Assembly (NCBI GenBank): GCA_017453285.1
Contig: JAFTKL010000059.1
Span: forward strand, 1-39,410
Direction of reading: 5' to 3'
Length of the DNA stretch: 39,410 bases
DNA from: Clostridia bacterium
GTDB lineage: Bacteria > Bacillota > Clostridia > Oscillospirales > CAG-272
In this document: piece after piece, positions 1 through 7,176 of the stretch
How the letters are laid out: every line of letters begins with the position of its first letter
How positions within the stretch are numbered: the first letter of the stretch is position 1
Position numbers and translations under genes: made by a program
The notes under the pieces: model-generated
Database searches by the model: none
What the model was told of the DNA's origin: nothing
The model's input: only the letters and a program-made list of their open reading frames with translations

Positions 1-25
1 ATATTCAACGGAAGGAGGCGAGCGC

Positions 26-484
26 GTGAAGATAAGAATAGAGGTCGGATGCGACGAGGACGAGATAGTTATCAGATGCAAAGAAAAAACTCAAGAGATC
101 GAGAAGATCGAGAGCGCGCTGCGCAATCTGCCCGGTGGCGAGCCAAAACGTGAGATCTTGCTTTATTCCTCGGGCGCGGAATTCTATATTCCGCTCTCGG
201 AGATACTTTACTTCGAGAGCGCGGGCGGCAAGGTCTACGCGCATACGGCACGTGCAGTCTACTCGACCGACAAGAAGCTTTTCGAGCTCGAGGAGGAGCT
301 TTCGGCAAGCTTCGTGAGGGTGGCAAAATCGACCATCGTAAACGTGTATCTCGTGATGTCGCTTCATCGCGAGGTGGTCGGAAACGGCACGGTCTGCTTT
401 AAGGACAGCGAGAAGAAGGCGTATTTTTCACGCGGATATTACAAGCTGCTCAGAGATAAAATTCAGGAAAAGAGGTTAGGATAA
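26..484 (+). CDS. LytTR-domain DNA-binding regulator
   Basis: A 152-residue protein, probably a cytoplasmic transcription regulator. The C-terminal two thirds (about residues 45-145) match the LytTR DNA-binding fold, with the pattern FYIPLSEILYFES, a FVRVAKSTIVNV core and a final FSRGYYKLLRDKI helix. There is no response-regulator receiver domain, so it belongs to the stand-alone LytTR proteins that are usually encoded beside a small membrane protein. The start is GTG at 26, chosen because GGAGG lies at 14-18 with 7-base spacing. Its stop codon shares one base with the next start (TAATG), which implies translational coupling to the LiaF-like membrane protein downstream. In related pairs the membrane partner is thought to modulate the regulator; that role is inferred here. 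The promoter lies outside the window. Confidence 0.85.
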   Translation: MKIRIEVGCDEDEIVIRCKEKTQEIEKIESALRNLPGGEPKREILLYSSGAEFYIPLSEILYFESAGGKVYAHTARAVYSTDKKLFELEEELSASFVRVAKSTIVNVYLVMSLHREVVGNGTVCFKDSEKKAYFSRGYYKLLRDKIQEKRLG

Positions 485-1182
485 TGAAAACTTGGAAGAT
501 ATTTTGGGGACTTGGATTTGTGCTTGCGGCACTCTTCCTTTTGCTTGATGCATTCGGCGTCATAACTCCGTTTCTGGACGTAGTCGGCGGTATTTCTGCC
601 GCTCAGGTAATATGTGGGCTCTTCTTGTCCGCGTTTGTTATCTCAAGACTTATCAAACTCAAGATTAGTGAAATATTTATCCCTCTCGCGCTCCTCTTTA
701 TGCTTTTTGAAGATAATATAGCGTTTGTGCTCGGACTTGAGGATGATAATATAATCGGCAATTGGCTTCTGTTTTGGTGCGCCGTTCTTTTATCCATCGG
801 TGTTTCGATACTTGCGCCTAAGCACGGTGTTTTAAATTTTAAGATCACCAAGAAGGGAACTCCCAAAAAGACGCACACGATCGGCGCATCCACGACCTAC
901 GTGGATTGCGAGGAATTCGTTGAGGAGCATATAGTCAACAACCTCGGCGAGACGGTGATACATTTTGAAAACGAGGCGAGCTTCACTAGCGGCGCGATCC
1001 TTAATATCGAGAACAAGCTCGGCGAGACGGTAGTGTACGTGCCACAGCAGTGGAACGTGAAGCTTAATATTACCTCTAAGCTTGGCGACGTGGTGCAAAA
1101 GGGAAAGGGAAGCGCGGACGGACCGACGCTCATTATCAACGGCACGAACGAGCTTGGCGAGATCGTTATAATGTTTATATAA
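484..1182 (+). CDS. LiaF-like membrane protein with toastrack-type C-terminus
   Basis: A 232-residue protein. The N-terminal half has about four hydrophobic segments (roughly residues 5-25, 33-55, 62-80 and 92-112). The C-terminal part (about 150-232) has four short repeats built on LGETV, LGETV, LGDVV and LGEIV, separated by beta-strand-like stretches. This is the pattern of the LiaF/DUF2154 C-terminal beta-helix (cell-wall-active antibiotic response proteins). In Bacillus, LiaF restrains an envelope-stress two-component system. Here the partner is the LytTR regulator whose stop overlaps this start, so sensing of envelope stress or membrane state is a reasonable inference. A strong bidirectional terminator follows four bases after the stop. 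Confidence 0.78.
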   Translation: MKTWKIFWGLGFVLAALFLLLDAFGVITPFLDVVGGISAAQVICGLFLSAFVISRLIKLKISEIFIPLALLFMLFEDNIAFVLGLEDDNIIGNWLLFWCAVLLSIGVSILAPKHGVLNFKITKKGTPKKTHTIGASTTYVDCEEFVEEHIVNNLGETVIHFENEASFTSGAILNIENKLGETVVYVPQQWNVKLNITSKLGDVVQKGKGSADGPTLIINGTNELGEIVIMFI

Positions 1183-1185
1183 AAC

Positions 1186-1218
1186 AAAAATCTCCGAACG
1201 AGAGTTCGGAGATTTTTT
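1186..1218. terminator. Bidirectional intrinsic terminator
   Basis: The arms TCTCCGAAC (1191-1199) and GTTCGGAGA (1204-1212) form a perfect 9-bp stem with a GAGA loop. The stem is flanked by A-rich sequence on the left and a T6 run on the right, so it works in both directions. It ends the LytTR/LiaF operon on the plus strand and the DUF4091 operon on the minus strand. Confidence 0.92.
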
Positions 1219-1230
1219 ATGTTTGTGCAA

Positions 1231-2886
1231 TTACTTTGTATGCTTTGCGATCTCGTCGAGCATCTTTGCACGCAGACCCATAAGGAAGTCGTTGGTTGCG
1301 GGATAATCGTCAAAGCGGAGATCTCTGCCTGCCGCCTCGTCGATCATAGCCACGACTGCCTCGCGACCGATAAGAGCCTCGAGTGCCTTACAGATGCGAA
1401 CGTCCTGAAATGCCTCAAAGGTTATCTCGCCGCGGATACAAGTATACGCGGTATCCTTACCGGGATAAAGAATGAATGGGTCGCCTGCGGGGAAAGCACC
1501 GTCAGCAGAGGTAGTGAGATAGGGATTGATCTTGTAAAGCGAGATCTGCGAGTTGTAGAAGTTCAGGCCCCAATGCAAGAATCCCTTGATGTCGTACTTA
1601 TAGAGCATATATCCAAGCACCTGAACTCTTGCGGAGGGCATAGCGATAAAGGAGTTGGGGAATATCTTCTCAGGACCGCAGCAGTAGTACACCCAAAGCT
1701 CCTTTATGTCGCGCTTGAGAAATTCGTGCGCGTGGCGGATCGAGGTAACGGGGCACTCAACGAGTCCCTGCTCGTAGAACTCGCAGTGGCTGAGCGCATC
1801 GAGAGTCTTCGCGTTTCCGATAAGAGGCTTGAGGATATTCTTTGCGATCTCGTATCTGTCGATGTTGGTCATATTGGGCTCGTCGGATACGTGGAAGTAT
1901 GCCTGATCCTCAATTCCCGCAAGTCTGAGCTCGGCAGAGATAGCCGCGATGTACTGCTTGAGGAACTCGGTGTACTCAACCGAGTCTGCCGCTACATGCC
2001 AGCCGAACATATAGTCGGTCTTGCCGTTCTCGGTGACCATAATATTTGGCGCGCACTTGGAGCCCCACTGGGAGAAGAGGTGAGCCATCTCGTAGAACTT
2101 AACGCCGCTTCTCTTACAAATGTCGATAAATCTTCTGAACTTCTCAAAGCCGAAGATATATTCATCGCCCTTCTTTTCGATGTCGACGAGCTGAACGCAA
2201 GGACGGGTAGTGCCGATAGCCGTGTCAAGAGGGGGAGTGTGGATCGGAACGAGGATCATATTTACGCCGCCGTCGGTAGCTGCCTTGATATATTCCTCAA
2301 TGAGCATCCAATGGCGCTCGGAGAATATCTCGACCTCGTGAGCGTCTGCGATGCAGTCAGCGTAGAACCAACGCGTGTATCTGAGAGTCTGCTCGGGCAT
2401 CACGGACTCGAGAACGGTGATCTCCATATCCACGTGCTGATTGGGCTCGCCCTCTTCAAATCCGGTCTCTACGAAAAACTTTACAGTATATTTACCGGGT
2501 GCGAGATCTGCAGGAACGTCTACCTTTACCCATAAGACGATGTTGCCGTCCGAGAGGGTAGCAAGGTTATTCTGATGCTCGATCGGAACAAGCACGTCGG
2601 GAAGTCTGCCGGGCTTGGTTATGATATAATCCTCTTCTACGGTCTCCTCGCGGAATATCTTATCGACGGGAACTTCTTTTATGCAGTAAACGCGGACGTA
2701 GTCAGAAAGCTCGGACTCGATCCACACCTTTTTGGTCTGCCATTTAAGATGCTTTGCGTCGATTGCAACCTGATAGGAAAGACGCTGACCCTGAAGAACG
2801 GTGTAGCTGTTTATTTCCTTGTGATTAAGCTCGTCACCAAGACGAACCTTCTCGAGTGCGGAAATTTGTTTGATCACTAAGGACAT
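1231..2886 (-). CDS. DUF4091 protein, GH123-like glycoside hydrolase
   Basis: A 551-residue protein with no signal peptide, so probably cytoplasmic. The N-terminal part (about 1-165) looks like a beta-sandwich (WVKVDVPADLAPGKYTVKF). It is followed by a TIM-barrel-like region with the DUF4091 hallmarks: YTRWFYADCIADAH, then HVSDEPN around residues 333-339. The adjacent Asp335-Glu336 correspond to the Asp-Glu pair used by GH123 beta-N-acetylgalactosaminidases for substrate-assisted catalysis. The late segment GFLHWGLNFYNSQ is also typical. Activity on an N-acetylhexosaminide is plausible but unproven, since most DUF4091 proteins are uncharacterised. The start is ATG at 2886 with GGAGG about 6 bases upstream. 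It is the second gene of a two-gene operon, 39 bases after the small membrane protein gene. Confidence 0.82.
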   Translation of the reverse strand: MSLVIKQISALEKVRLGDELNHKEINSYTVLQGQRLSYQVAIDAKHLKWQTKKVWIESELSDYVRVYCIKEVPVDKIFREETVEEDYIITKPGRLPDVLVPIEHQNNLATLSDGNIVLWVKVDVPADLAPGKYTVKFFVETGFEEGEPNQHVDMEITVLESVMPEQTLRYTRWFYADCIADAHEVEIFSERHWMLIEEYIKAATDGGVNMILVPIHTPPLDTAIGTTRPCVQLVDIEKKGDEYIFGFEKFRRFIDICKRSGVKFYEMAHLFSQWGSKCAPNIMVTENGKTDYMFGWHVAADSVEYTEFLKQYIAAISAELRLAGIEDQAYFHVSDEPNMTNIDRYEIAKNILKPLIGNAKTLDALSHCEFYEQGLVECPVTSIRHAHEFLKRDIKELWVYYCCGPEKIFPNSFIAMPSARVQVLGYMLYKYDIKGFLHWGLNFYNSQISLYKINPYLTTSADGAFPAGDPFILYPGKDTAYTCIRGEITFEAFQDVRICKALEALIGREAVVAMIDEAAGRDLRFDDYPATNDFLMGLRAKMLDEIAKHTK

Positions 2887-2925
2887 TTTATACCTCCAAT
2901 AAATTTATGTGAAATTGATGTTAAA

Positions 2926-3465
2926 TTATATCTTCTTTACAAATACCGACGGATTTGCCTGCCTCAGAATTGTAAGCATACGGTCGTCTGCTTCGAAAAA
3001 TACCAAATTTCTCGGCATATCCTTGCCTCCCGTGACCAAAAGCCACATATTCTCCGCCTTTGCCGAGGAGAGTGCGAGGTGTTTCTTGTCGATCTCCATA
3101 TGCTCCGCGCGGCTTATGTATTCCTCTGTGGCGGGGGCGACGAGCAGTAGGTCGCAAAGCTCGGCGCTGACGATATTCTTGCGTTTTTTCTTGGAGTATA
3201 TCTTCGCAAGCTCAAAGCTTCCGTACCATATCGCGTATTCGTATTCGACGGTGAGATATTTCCAGCTTATAAGCACGAGCATTATCGTGCAGAGAATGCC
3301 TGCCACTATGATCGGCACGAGGATGTCGGGGTTATTGAGCGCAAAGATCACCCAAACGGCAAAAAATACCGAATAGAGAAGGACCGCCGTGATGCGCTTG
3401 AGCTTTTCTTTGCTTGAGTTTGATGCGTTTACGACCTTTTCATAGGTCTGAGAATTGTTGTTCAT
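2926..3465 (-). CDS. Small two-TM membrane protein (DUF6106-like)
   Basis: A 179-residue protein. A polar N-terminus of about 25 residues is followed by two membrane segments (about 26-44 and 50-70) and a cytoplasmic domain of about 110 residues with alternating strands and charged turns. The chain ends in a VTGGKDMPRNLVFFEADDRM segment. The overall plan resembles the small Clostridial DUF6106 family, but that assignment rests on memory of the family and is weak. No catalytic motif is visible. The start is ATG at 3465 with GGGAGG just upstream and a good promoter beyond it. It is the first gene of an operon with the DUF4091 protein; no functional link between the two is evident. Confidence 0.65.
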   Translation of the reverse strand: MNNNSQTYEKVVNASNSSKEKLKRITAVLLYSVFFAVWVIFALNNPDILVPIIVAGILCTIMLVLISWKYLTVEYEYAIWYGSFELAKIYSKKKRKNIVSAELCDLLLVAPATEEYISRAEHMEIDKKHLALSSAKAENMWLLVTGGKDMPRNLVFFEADDRMLTILRQANPSVFVKKI

Positions 3466-3490
3466 AAAAGCCTCCCGAAAGTCTTAACTC

Positions 3491-3519
3491 ATTATACCAT
3501 ACGCGCAGAGCTTTAGCAA
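3491..3519 (-). promoter_or_regulatory. Sigma-A promoter of the DUF6106-like/DUF4091 operon
   Basis: Read on the minus strand, the -35 is TTGCTA (3514-3519), the spacer is 17 bp and the -10 is a perfect TATAAT (3491-3496). The expected start of transcription is about 20 bases before the ATG at 3465. Confidence 0.75.
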
Positions 3520-3571
3520 GAGATTTTTTGCATTTTCTTTTGATAAAAAAACTTTAAAAATCGAAAAGCTC

Positions 3572-3600
3572 TTGACATATTTTTAAATATGGTGTATTAT
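3572..3600 (+). promoter_or_regulatory. Consensus sigma-A promoter of the DUF1836 gene
   Basis: The -35 is TTGACA (3572-3577), the spacer is 17 bp and the -10 is TATTAT (3595-3600). It overlaps the upstream in-frame GTG/ATG positions, so translation must start further down, at 3640. Confidence 0.85.
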
Positions 3601-3639
3601 AGTATTGAAAAACCAATTTCGTACCGAAAGGGAATTTAT

Positions 3640-4377
3640 ATGAACAACGAACAGTTGAACGGTATAGTGCTTGACGCACTCAACGACGCGGAGCTGAGAA
3701 GCTCGGAGATCCCGAATATCGACCTTTACGTCGACCAGATAATCAATCTCATTTCCGAGAAGCTCAAGGACGGCTCGGAGAGATACGCAGAGCGTCAGCT
3801 CACCAAAACTATGATCAATAACTATTCCAAGGACGGCATCATCACACCCGTCAAGGGAAAGAAATACAATAAAGAGCAGATATTGCAGATGCTCACGGTC
3901 TACACTCTCAAGGGAACTCTGTCGATAGGCGAGATCAAGCGACTGATACTTGGCGCGTACGAGACCGATGGCTTTGACGGCGAGAGTCTGCGCGAGCTTT
4001 ACGACAGACATCTTGATATCAAGGAGGTCAACCGCGAGTACGCGATGGCGGCACTCGACGGAATTATCGAGCGCAACAGCCTTGACGTTGAGAATGACGT
4101 TGACTATATCAGCACTGTTTGCGCGCTCGTCGCTCTCAGCGCACAGCTCAAGCATATGGCGCAGGCGATGATCGACGCGCGTTTCCCCGAGCCGGAAGAG
4201 CCTGAAGAGGACGAAAAGGACGCGGATAAATCCGAGCGAAAGGAAGAGAAGAAGGCTGAGAAGGCAGAGCGCAAGGAAGAAAAAGCCGAGCGAAAGGAAG
4301 AGAAGAAAGCCGAGAAGAAGACCGAAAAAGCCGAAAAGAAGGCTGAAAAGGCGGAGAAAAAGGCTAAGGACGAATGA
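3640..4377 (+). CDS. DUF1836 regulator with a Lys/Glu-rich tail
   Basis: A 245-residue protein. Residues about 45-100 match DUF1836: ERQLTKTMINNYSKDGII followed by KKYNKEQILQMLTVYTLKG and LSIGEIKRLI. DUF1836 is a MerR-like winged-helix family common in Clostridia, probably DNA-binding, with no well-known target. From about residue 185 the chain turns into an unusual low-complexity tail of Lys, Glu and Ala (units such as EKKAEKAERKEEKAER) that probably forms a single long charged helix. The start is ATG at 3640, because the promoter -10 hexamer ends at 3600 and AAAGGG sits about 8 bases upstream. The gene is monocistronic and is followed by a clear terminator. Confidence 0.82.
   Translation: MNNEQLNGIVLDALNDAELRSSEIPNIDLYVDQIINLISEKLKDGSERYAERQLTKTMINNYSKDGIITPVKGKKYNKEQILQMLTVYTLKGTLSIGEIKRLILGAYETDGFDGESLRELYDRHLDIKEVNREYAMAALDGIIERNSLDVENDVDYISTVCALVALSAQLKHMAQAMIDARFPEPEEPEEDEKDADKSERKEEKKAEKAERKEEKAERKEEKKAEKKTEKAEKKAEKAEKKAKDE
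4200..4374 (+). repeat. Low-complexity Lys/Glu/Ala codon repeat
   Basis: This is purine-rich DNA made of imperfect 12-15-bp units of the form GAGAAGAAAGCC and AAGGAAGAG. It encodes the charged tail of the DUF1836 protein and may vary in length between strains by slippage. Confidence 0.7.
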
Positions 4378-4387
4378 TGATTTAACA

Positions 4388-4415
4388 ATAAAAGCGCGGA
4401 GATCCGCGCTTTTAT
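4388..4415. terminator. Bidirectional intrinsic terminator
   Basis: ATAAAAGCGCGG (4388-4399) pairs with CCGCGCTTTTAT (4404-4415) around an AGAT loop. It lies between the convergent ends of the DUF1836 gene and the 55-residue gene and can serve both. Confidence 0.88.
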
Positions 4416-4419
4416 CAGT

Positions 4420-4587
4420 TTATTCGATTATAGTGTACGAAAGCATCTCATAATGCAGCTTTGTGCCGACGTCGACACCGAGCGGAAGCAGAGCCATCGC
4501 GATGAAAAGCTCTTCGCCACTCTCCACATCTTTCAGATGCGCGTACTCGCCCTCAATTTTGCTTATAACGTAATCCTTGGGTTCCAT
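4420..4587 (-). CDS. Small hypothetical protein, 55 residues
   Basis: This is a short reading frame on the minus strand from ATG at 4585-4587 to TAA at 4420-4422. It encodes 55 residues that begin MEPKDYVISKIEGEYAHLKD and end LHYEMLSYTIIE. A clear AAGGAG ribosome site lies at 4594-4599, 6 bases before the ATG, and the shared terminator lies directly downstream. The hydrophobic pattern (IEGEYAHLKDVESGEELFIAMALLPLGVDVGTKL) resembles small single-domain beta-barrel proteins of the DUF3006 kind, which is a suggestion only. Role unknown. A promoter would have to lie between about 4610 and 4650; I found no strong one. Confidence 0.72.
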   Translation of the reverse strand: MEPKDYVISKIEGEYAHLKDVESGEELFIAMALLPLGVDVGTKLHYEMLSYTIIE

Positions 4588-4651
4588 ATCGATCTCCTTG
4601 TCTTTCTTTGATCATATTTTACCACATCCCGCCGCCGATTTCAAGAGGATG

Positions 4652-4680
4652 TTGACAAGTTGTGCGCTTTATGGTATAAT
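4652..4680 (+). promoter_or_regulatory. Perfect consensus sigma-A promoter
   Basis: TTGACA (4652-4657), a 17-bp spacer and TATAAT (4675-4680). It drives the zinc-ribbon membrane protein and fixes its start downstream at 4712. Confidence 0.92.
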
Positions 4681-4711
4681 TGTTTCAGTAAGAAAAGAGA
4701 GGAGTCTTTAT

Positions 4712-5500
4712 ATGGGAAGAATGCTTGGCGCGTTTGACGACGATGTGGAGCTCGATCGCCCCGATCTTAATAAATGCCCCGACTGTAACTGCTTTTTTGC
4801 GGGAGATAACTGCCCTATATGCGGCAAGGTTTGCCCCGAGCATATGAGAGCAGGTAACCGCGCTCCCGTGAAGCCGCAAAAGAAGAAAAAGAGATCATCG
4901 GGATCGGGCAGAGTGACCTTTGTGGAGTGGTATCATTCCTGGTGGTTTATAGTGATAATGATGTTCTTCTTCCCGATAGTCGGCATCGTTCTGCTCATCA
5001 CGAGCCCTCACGACCGCTCAAAGAAGATACTTTTCGTCACCATCGCCGCGATATATCTCGTCATCTCGACGATAGGGATCGGCACGATAATCTCGGGCGT
5101 GGTCGGACTTTTTGATAATCCGGTCGATACTTCACTCAGCAAGGAAGACTATGTCGCTGCCTGCGAGGAAATGAGCGCGGAGAGCTTTTACCGCGCGGCA
5201 GATTCGTCGAAGGATAAGTTCGTTTGCATAAAGCTCAGAGTCGTCGAGCGAGTTGACTATATAGACGATTATTATAATTCAAGCCGCGACGTGTATTATC
5301 TTTGCGAGGCACCCGACGGCTCGTCGTATAAAATAATAGTGCGCGATTGCCTTATAGATTCCAAGATAAATCTTATCGACGGCGACGTTATAACGGTCTA
5401 CGGTGAGGCGGACGAGCGCATCTACGTTTACGAGACCGACGGAGATTACACCGAATGGTTCGGTCCTTGCGTAAATATGGCATACGTTTTGGTTGGATAA
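4712..5500 (+). CDS. Zinc-ribbon membrane protein with an extracytoplasmic OB-like domain
   Basis: A 262-residue protein. Near the N-terminus, about residues 22-42, two CxxC knuckles (CPDC and CPICGKVC) form a zinc ribbon. A Lys/Arg-rich linker (KKKKRSS) follows, then two membrane segments (about 75-95 and 103-128). The remaining 130 residues would lie outside the cell. They contain KLRVVERVDYI, then DGSSYKIIVRD and DGDVITVYGEA, a pattern like the OB-fold domain found in other Gram-positive zinc-ribbon membrane proteins. The start is ATG at 4712, supported by GAGAGGAG at 4696-4703 and by the perfect promoter 30 bases upstream. Role unknown. The gene is monocistronic. Confidence 0.75.
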   Translation: MGRMLGAFDDDVELDRPDLNKCPDCNCFFAGDNCPICGKVCPEHMRAGNRAPVKPQKKKKRSSGSGRVTFVEWYHSWWFIVIMMFFFPIVGIVLLITSPHDRSKKILFVTIAAIYLVISTIGIGTIISGVVGLFDNPVDTSLSKEDYVAACEEMSAESFYRAADSSKDKFVCIKLRVVERVDYIDDYYNSSRDVYYLCEAPDGSSYKIIVRDCLIDSKINLIDGDVITVYGEADERIYVYETDGDYTEWFGPCVNMAYVLVG

Positions 5501-5502
5501 TA

Positions 5503-5530
5503 AAAAAAGAGCAGGCGACTGCTCTTTTTT
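5503..5530. terminator. Bidirectional intrinsic terminator
   Basis: AAAAAAGAGCAG (5503-5514) pairs with CTGCTCTTTTTT (5519-5530) around a GCGA loop. It ends the zinc-ribbon gene and overlaps the last codons of spoIIR on the other strand, so it can end both. Confidence 0.9.
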
Positions 5531-6125
5531 AATTCACCGCTTTCTCTATTGCCTCAAGCAGCTTGAAGCGGATCTTGTATTTTATATCCTTTGTCTCGGT
5601 GACGATGGCGTACTGATCTCCGTAGAGCCCGACCTCGACCGAGCCGTCGCTCTCGCTCGCGGCGGATACGCAGAGAGGAGGGAAGAGCACGCACCACCAA
5701 TTCTGCCCCACGCCCTCACCGATCAGCACGCGGAGCGAGAGATATTCTCCTGCGGGAAAGCAAGCGCTCTCGTAATTTTTCGTAGGGTATTCTTCTTCTC
5801 CAAGCTCTATTCTGACAGGATAGGAATATCCTGCCTCGCTGATCGCCCTCTCCGCGCTCATCTGCAAAAGCGGCAGATTTTCGCTGACGACTGCACTCGC
5901 CTCGTCACGACTCTTACAATCTGCAAAGAGATGCGCCGTGTCGGCAAGTATCGCGTCGCGCACACTCAGCTTGAGTGCCTGATCTTCCTCGCTGTCAGAG
6001 TTTGCCAGCACGTGCAGGCGCAGAACGCTGTCGTAGATCTGCCCCTCGCTGTGAATAGGCAGAATTGTCAGTATTGCGCAAAGTCCGATGATCGCGAATG
6101 TCACGATAAGTATTCTTTTGTACAT
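5529..6125 (-). CDS. spoIIR: Stage II sporulation protein R
   Basis: A 198-residue protein with one N-terminal membrane or signal segment (about residues 4-22) and an extracytoplasmic domain. Family hallmarks are YDSVLRLHVLANSDSEEDQ with LKLSVRDAIL, and GQNWWCVLFPPLC near residue 145. In Bacillus, SpoIIR is made in the forespore under sigma-F, is exported to the intermembrane space and triggers SpoIIGA to process pro-sigma-E in the mother cell, so the host is a spore former. The start is ATG at 6125, with AAAGGAG at 6134-6140 on the minus strand. That ribosome site lies inside one arm of a long hairpin (see the separate entry). No clear sigma-F promoter could be assigned by eye. Confidence 0.93.
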   Translation of the reverse strand: MYKRILIVTFAIIGLCAILTILPIHSEGQIYDSVLRLHVLANSDSEEDQALKLSVRDAILADTAHLFADCKSRDEASAVVSENLPLLQMSAERAISEAGYSYPVRIELGEEEYPTKNYESACFPAGEYLSLRVLIGEGVGQNWWCVLFPPLCVSAASESDGSVEVGLYGDQYAIVTETKDIKYKIRFKLLEAIEKAVN

Positions 6126-6183
6126 AAAAAAGCTCCTTTTGTTTTGATCTCTGCGATGATCATTTCACAAAAAGGAGCTTTTT
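6126..6183 (-). promoter_or_regulatory. Hairpin terminator enclosing the spoIIR ribosome site
   Basis: Plus-strand 6127-6142 and 6167-6183 are inverted repeats of about 16 bp with one bulged base. An inner TGATC/GATCA pair extends the structure. On the minus strand the second arm holds AAAAGGAG, followed by T6 and immediately the spoIIR ATG. It can act as an intrinsic terminator for the hisS operon and would also hide the spoIIR ribosome site in read-through mRNA. Confidence 0.78.
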
Positions 6184-6195
6184 ATTCATATTCAC

Positions 6196-7176
6196 TTAAA
6201 ATAAATAGATTATCGACGCGACTACGTAAAACGCACCGCACGCGATCGTCCACGGGTCCTTCAACACCGAGATGTAAGAGGCTCTTTTTTGTTCGGGAGT
6301 CGTGAGGATCGGCTTGCGATAGCTTGACGACGCGCCCTCGTACAGATACTTCTTATAAAGTCTTGAAGCCTCGCGGCAGAAGACTGCGCCCGAGAGCAAA
6401 AAGCAGAACGCAACGAGAAAAAGGAAGAACGCCGAGCTTCCTGTTATGCGCCAGAGCGTGCTCATATATCTCTGCCCGAACAGCCCGAACACGTTATACA
6501 GAAAATGCGCGAGCATCGCACCGATAAGCGAACGGCTTGCGTAAAGCACGAGCGCGAGGATCATTCCTGAGAAGAGATAGGTCAGGATGTTGACGGGGTT
6601 GAAGTGCAGGAGCGCGAAAAACACCGATGAAAAAAGCACTGCGCGCATAACACCGCCGTTTTCGTATTCGTAGCAGAGAATTCCTCGAAACACGAATTCC
6701 TCGCATATCGCGGGGAGTATTGCGTAGGCGACGAAGAGATACATACTTGAGGGTATGCTTCCGTCGGTCTTTGAGATAAACGTGTCGTAGAGCGAGAAGT
6801 TGCTCGAGAGCGAGTCGAGTCCGCCGAAAACCGTACTGAACAACAGTCCGCCCGATATCATCAGTATCGCGGCACTGATTATCAGAAGGATCGAGGAGAG
6901 TCGCGGCAGTCTTAGTCTCAGCCCCTTGACGTAGTTCTCGCCGCTCCACTTGCACCAGATAGCTCCGGGGAGCATAAAGATCATCAACTGCAGGATGACA
7001 ACGCTGTAATATTCATTTTCACGGTTGATAAACGCGACGTCGAGCAGCTTTGTCAGCAGAAGAAAAATATAGGTCGCAAGCACTAATGTGCTCGGTGTGA
7101 GCACTATTTTGTGATCCTTCTTTTTCTCTTTGCGCTCCTGCTTCGGCGCGTCGCTTTCTTTGGAGTGAAATCTCAT
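6196..7176 (-). CDS. CPBP family intramembrane metalloprotease
   Basis: A 326-residue polytopic membrane protein with about eight hydrophobic segments. The three CPBP (Abi/CAAX-like) motifs are in order: EEFVFRG at about residue 165, FALLHF, and HFLYNVFG. These supply the glutamates and histidines that form the membrane-embedded active site. Members cleave membrane substrates or act in bacteriocin self-protection; the substrate here is unknown. The charged N-terminus (KQERKEKKKDHK) lies in the cytoplasm. The start overlaps the stop of the cyclo-ligase gene (ATGA), so the genes are translationally coupled. It is the last gene before the hairpin that separates the hisS operon from spoIIR. Confidence 0.9.
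   Translation of the reverse strand: MRFHSKESDAPKQERKEKKKDHKIVLTPSTLVLATYIFLLLTKLLDVAFINRENEYYSVVILQLMIFMLPGAIWCKWSGENYVKGLRLRLPRLSSILLIISAAILMISGGLLFSTVFGGLDSLSSNFSLYDTFISKTDGSIPSSMYLFVAYAILPAICEEFVFRGILCYEYENGGVMRAVLFSSVFFALLHFNPVNILTYLFSGMILALVLYASRSLIGAMLAHFLYNVFGLFGQRYMSTLWRITGSSAFFLFLVAFCFLLSGAVFCREASRLYKKYLYEGASSSYRKPILTTPEQKRASYISVLKDPWTIACGAFYVVASIIYLF

Noticed and set aside
1219..2535. Long open frame on the plus strand opposite the DUF4091 gene
   Set aside because: It is a mirror of the strongly biased codons of the minus-strand gene; it has no ribosome site, begins inside the terminator region and encodes nothing recognisable.
3589..3639. Upstream extension of the DUF1836 protein by 17 codons
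   Set aside because: These codons overlap the -10 hexamer and the expected transcription start, so they cannot be in the mRNA.
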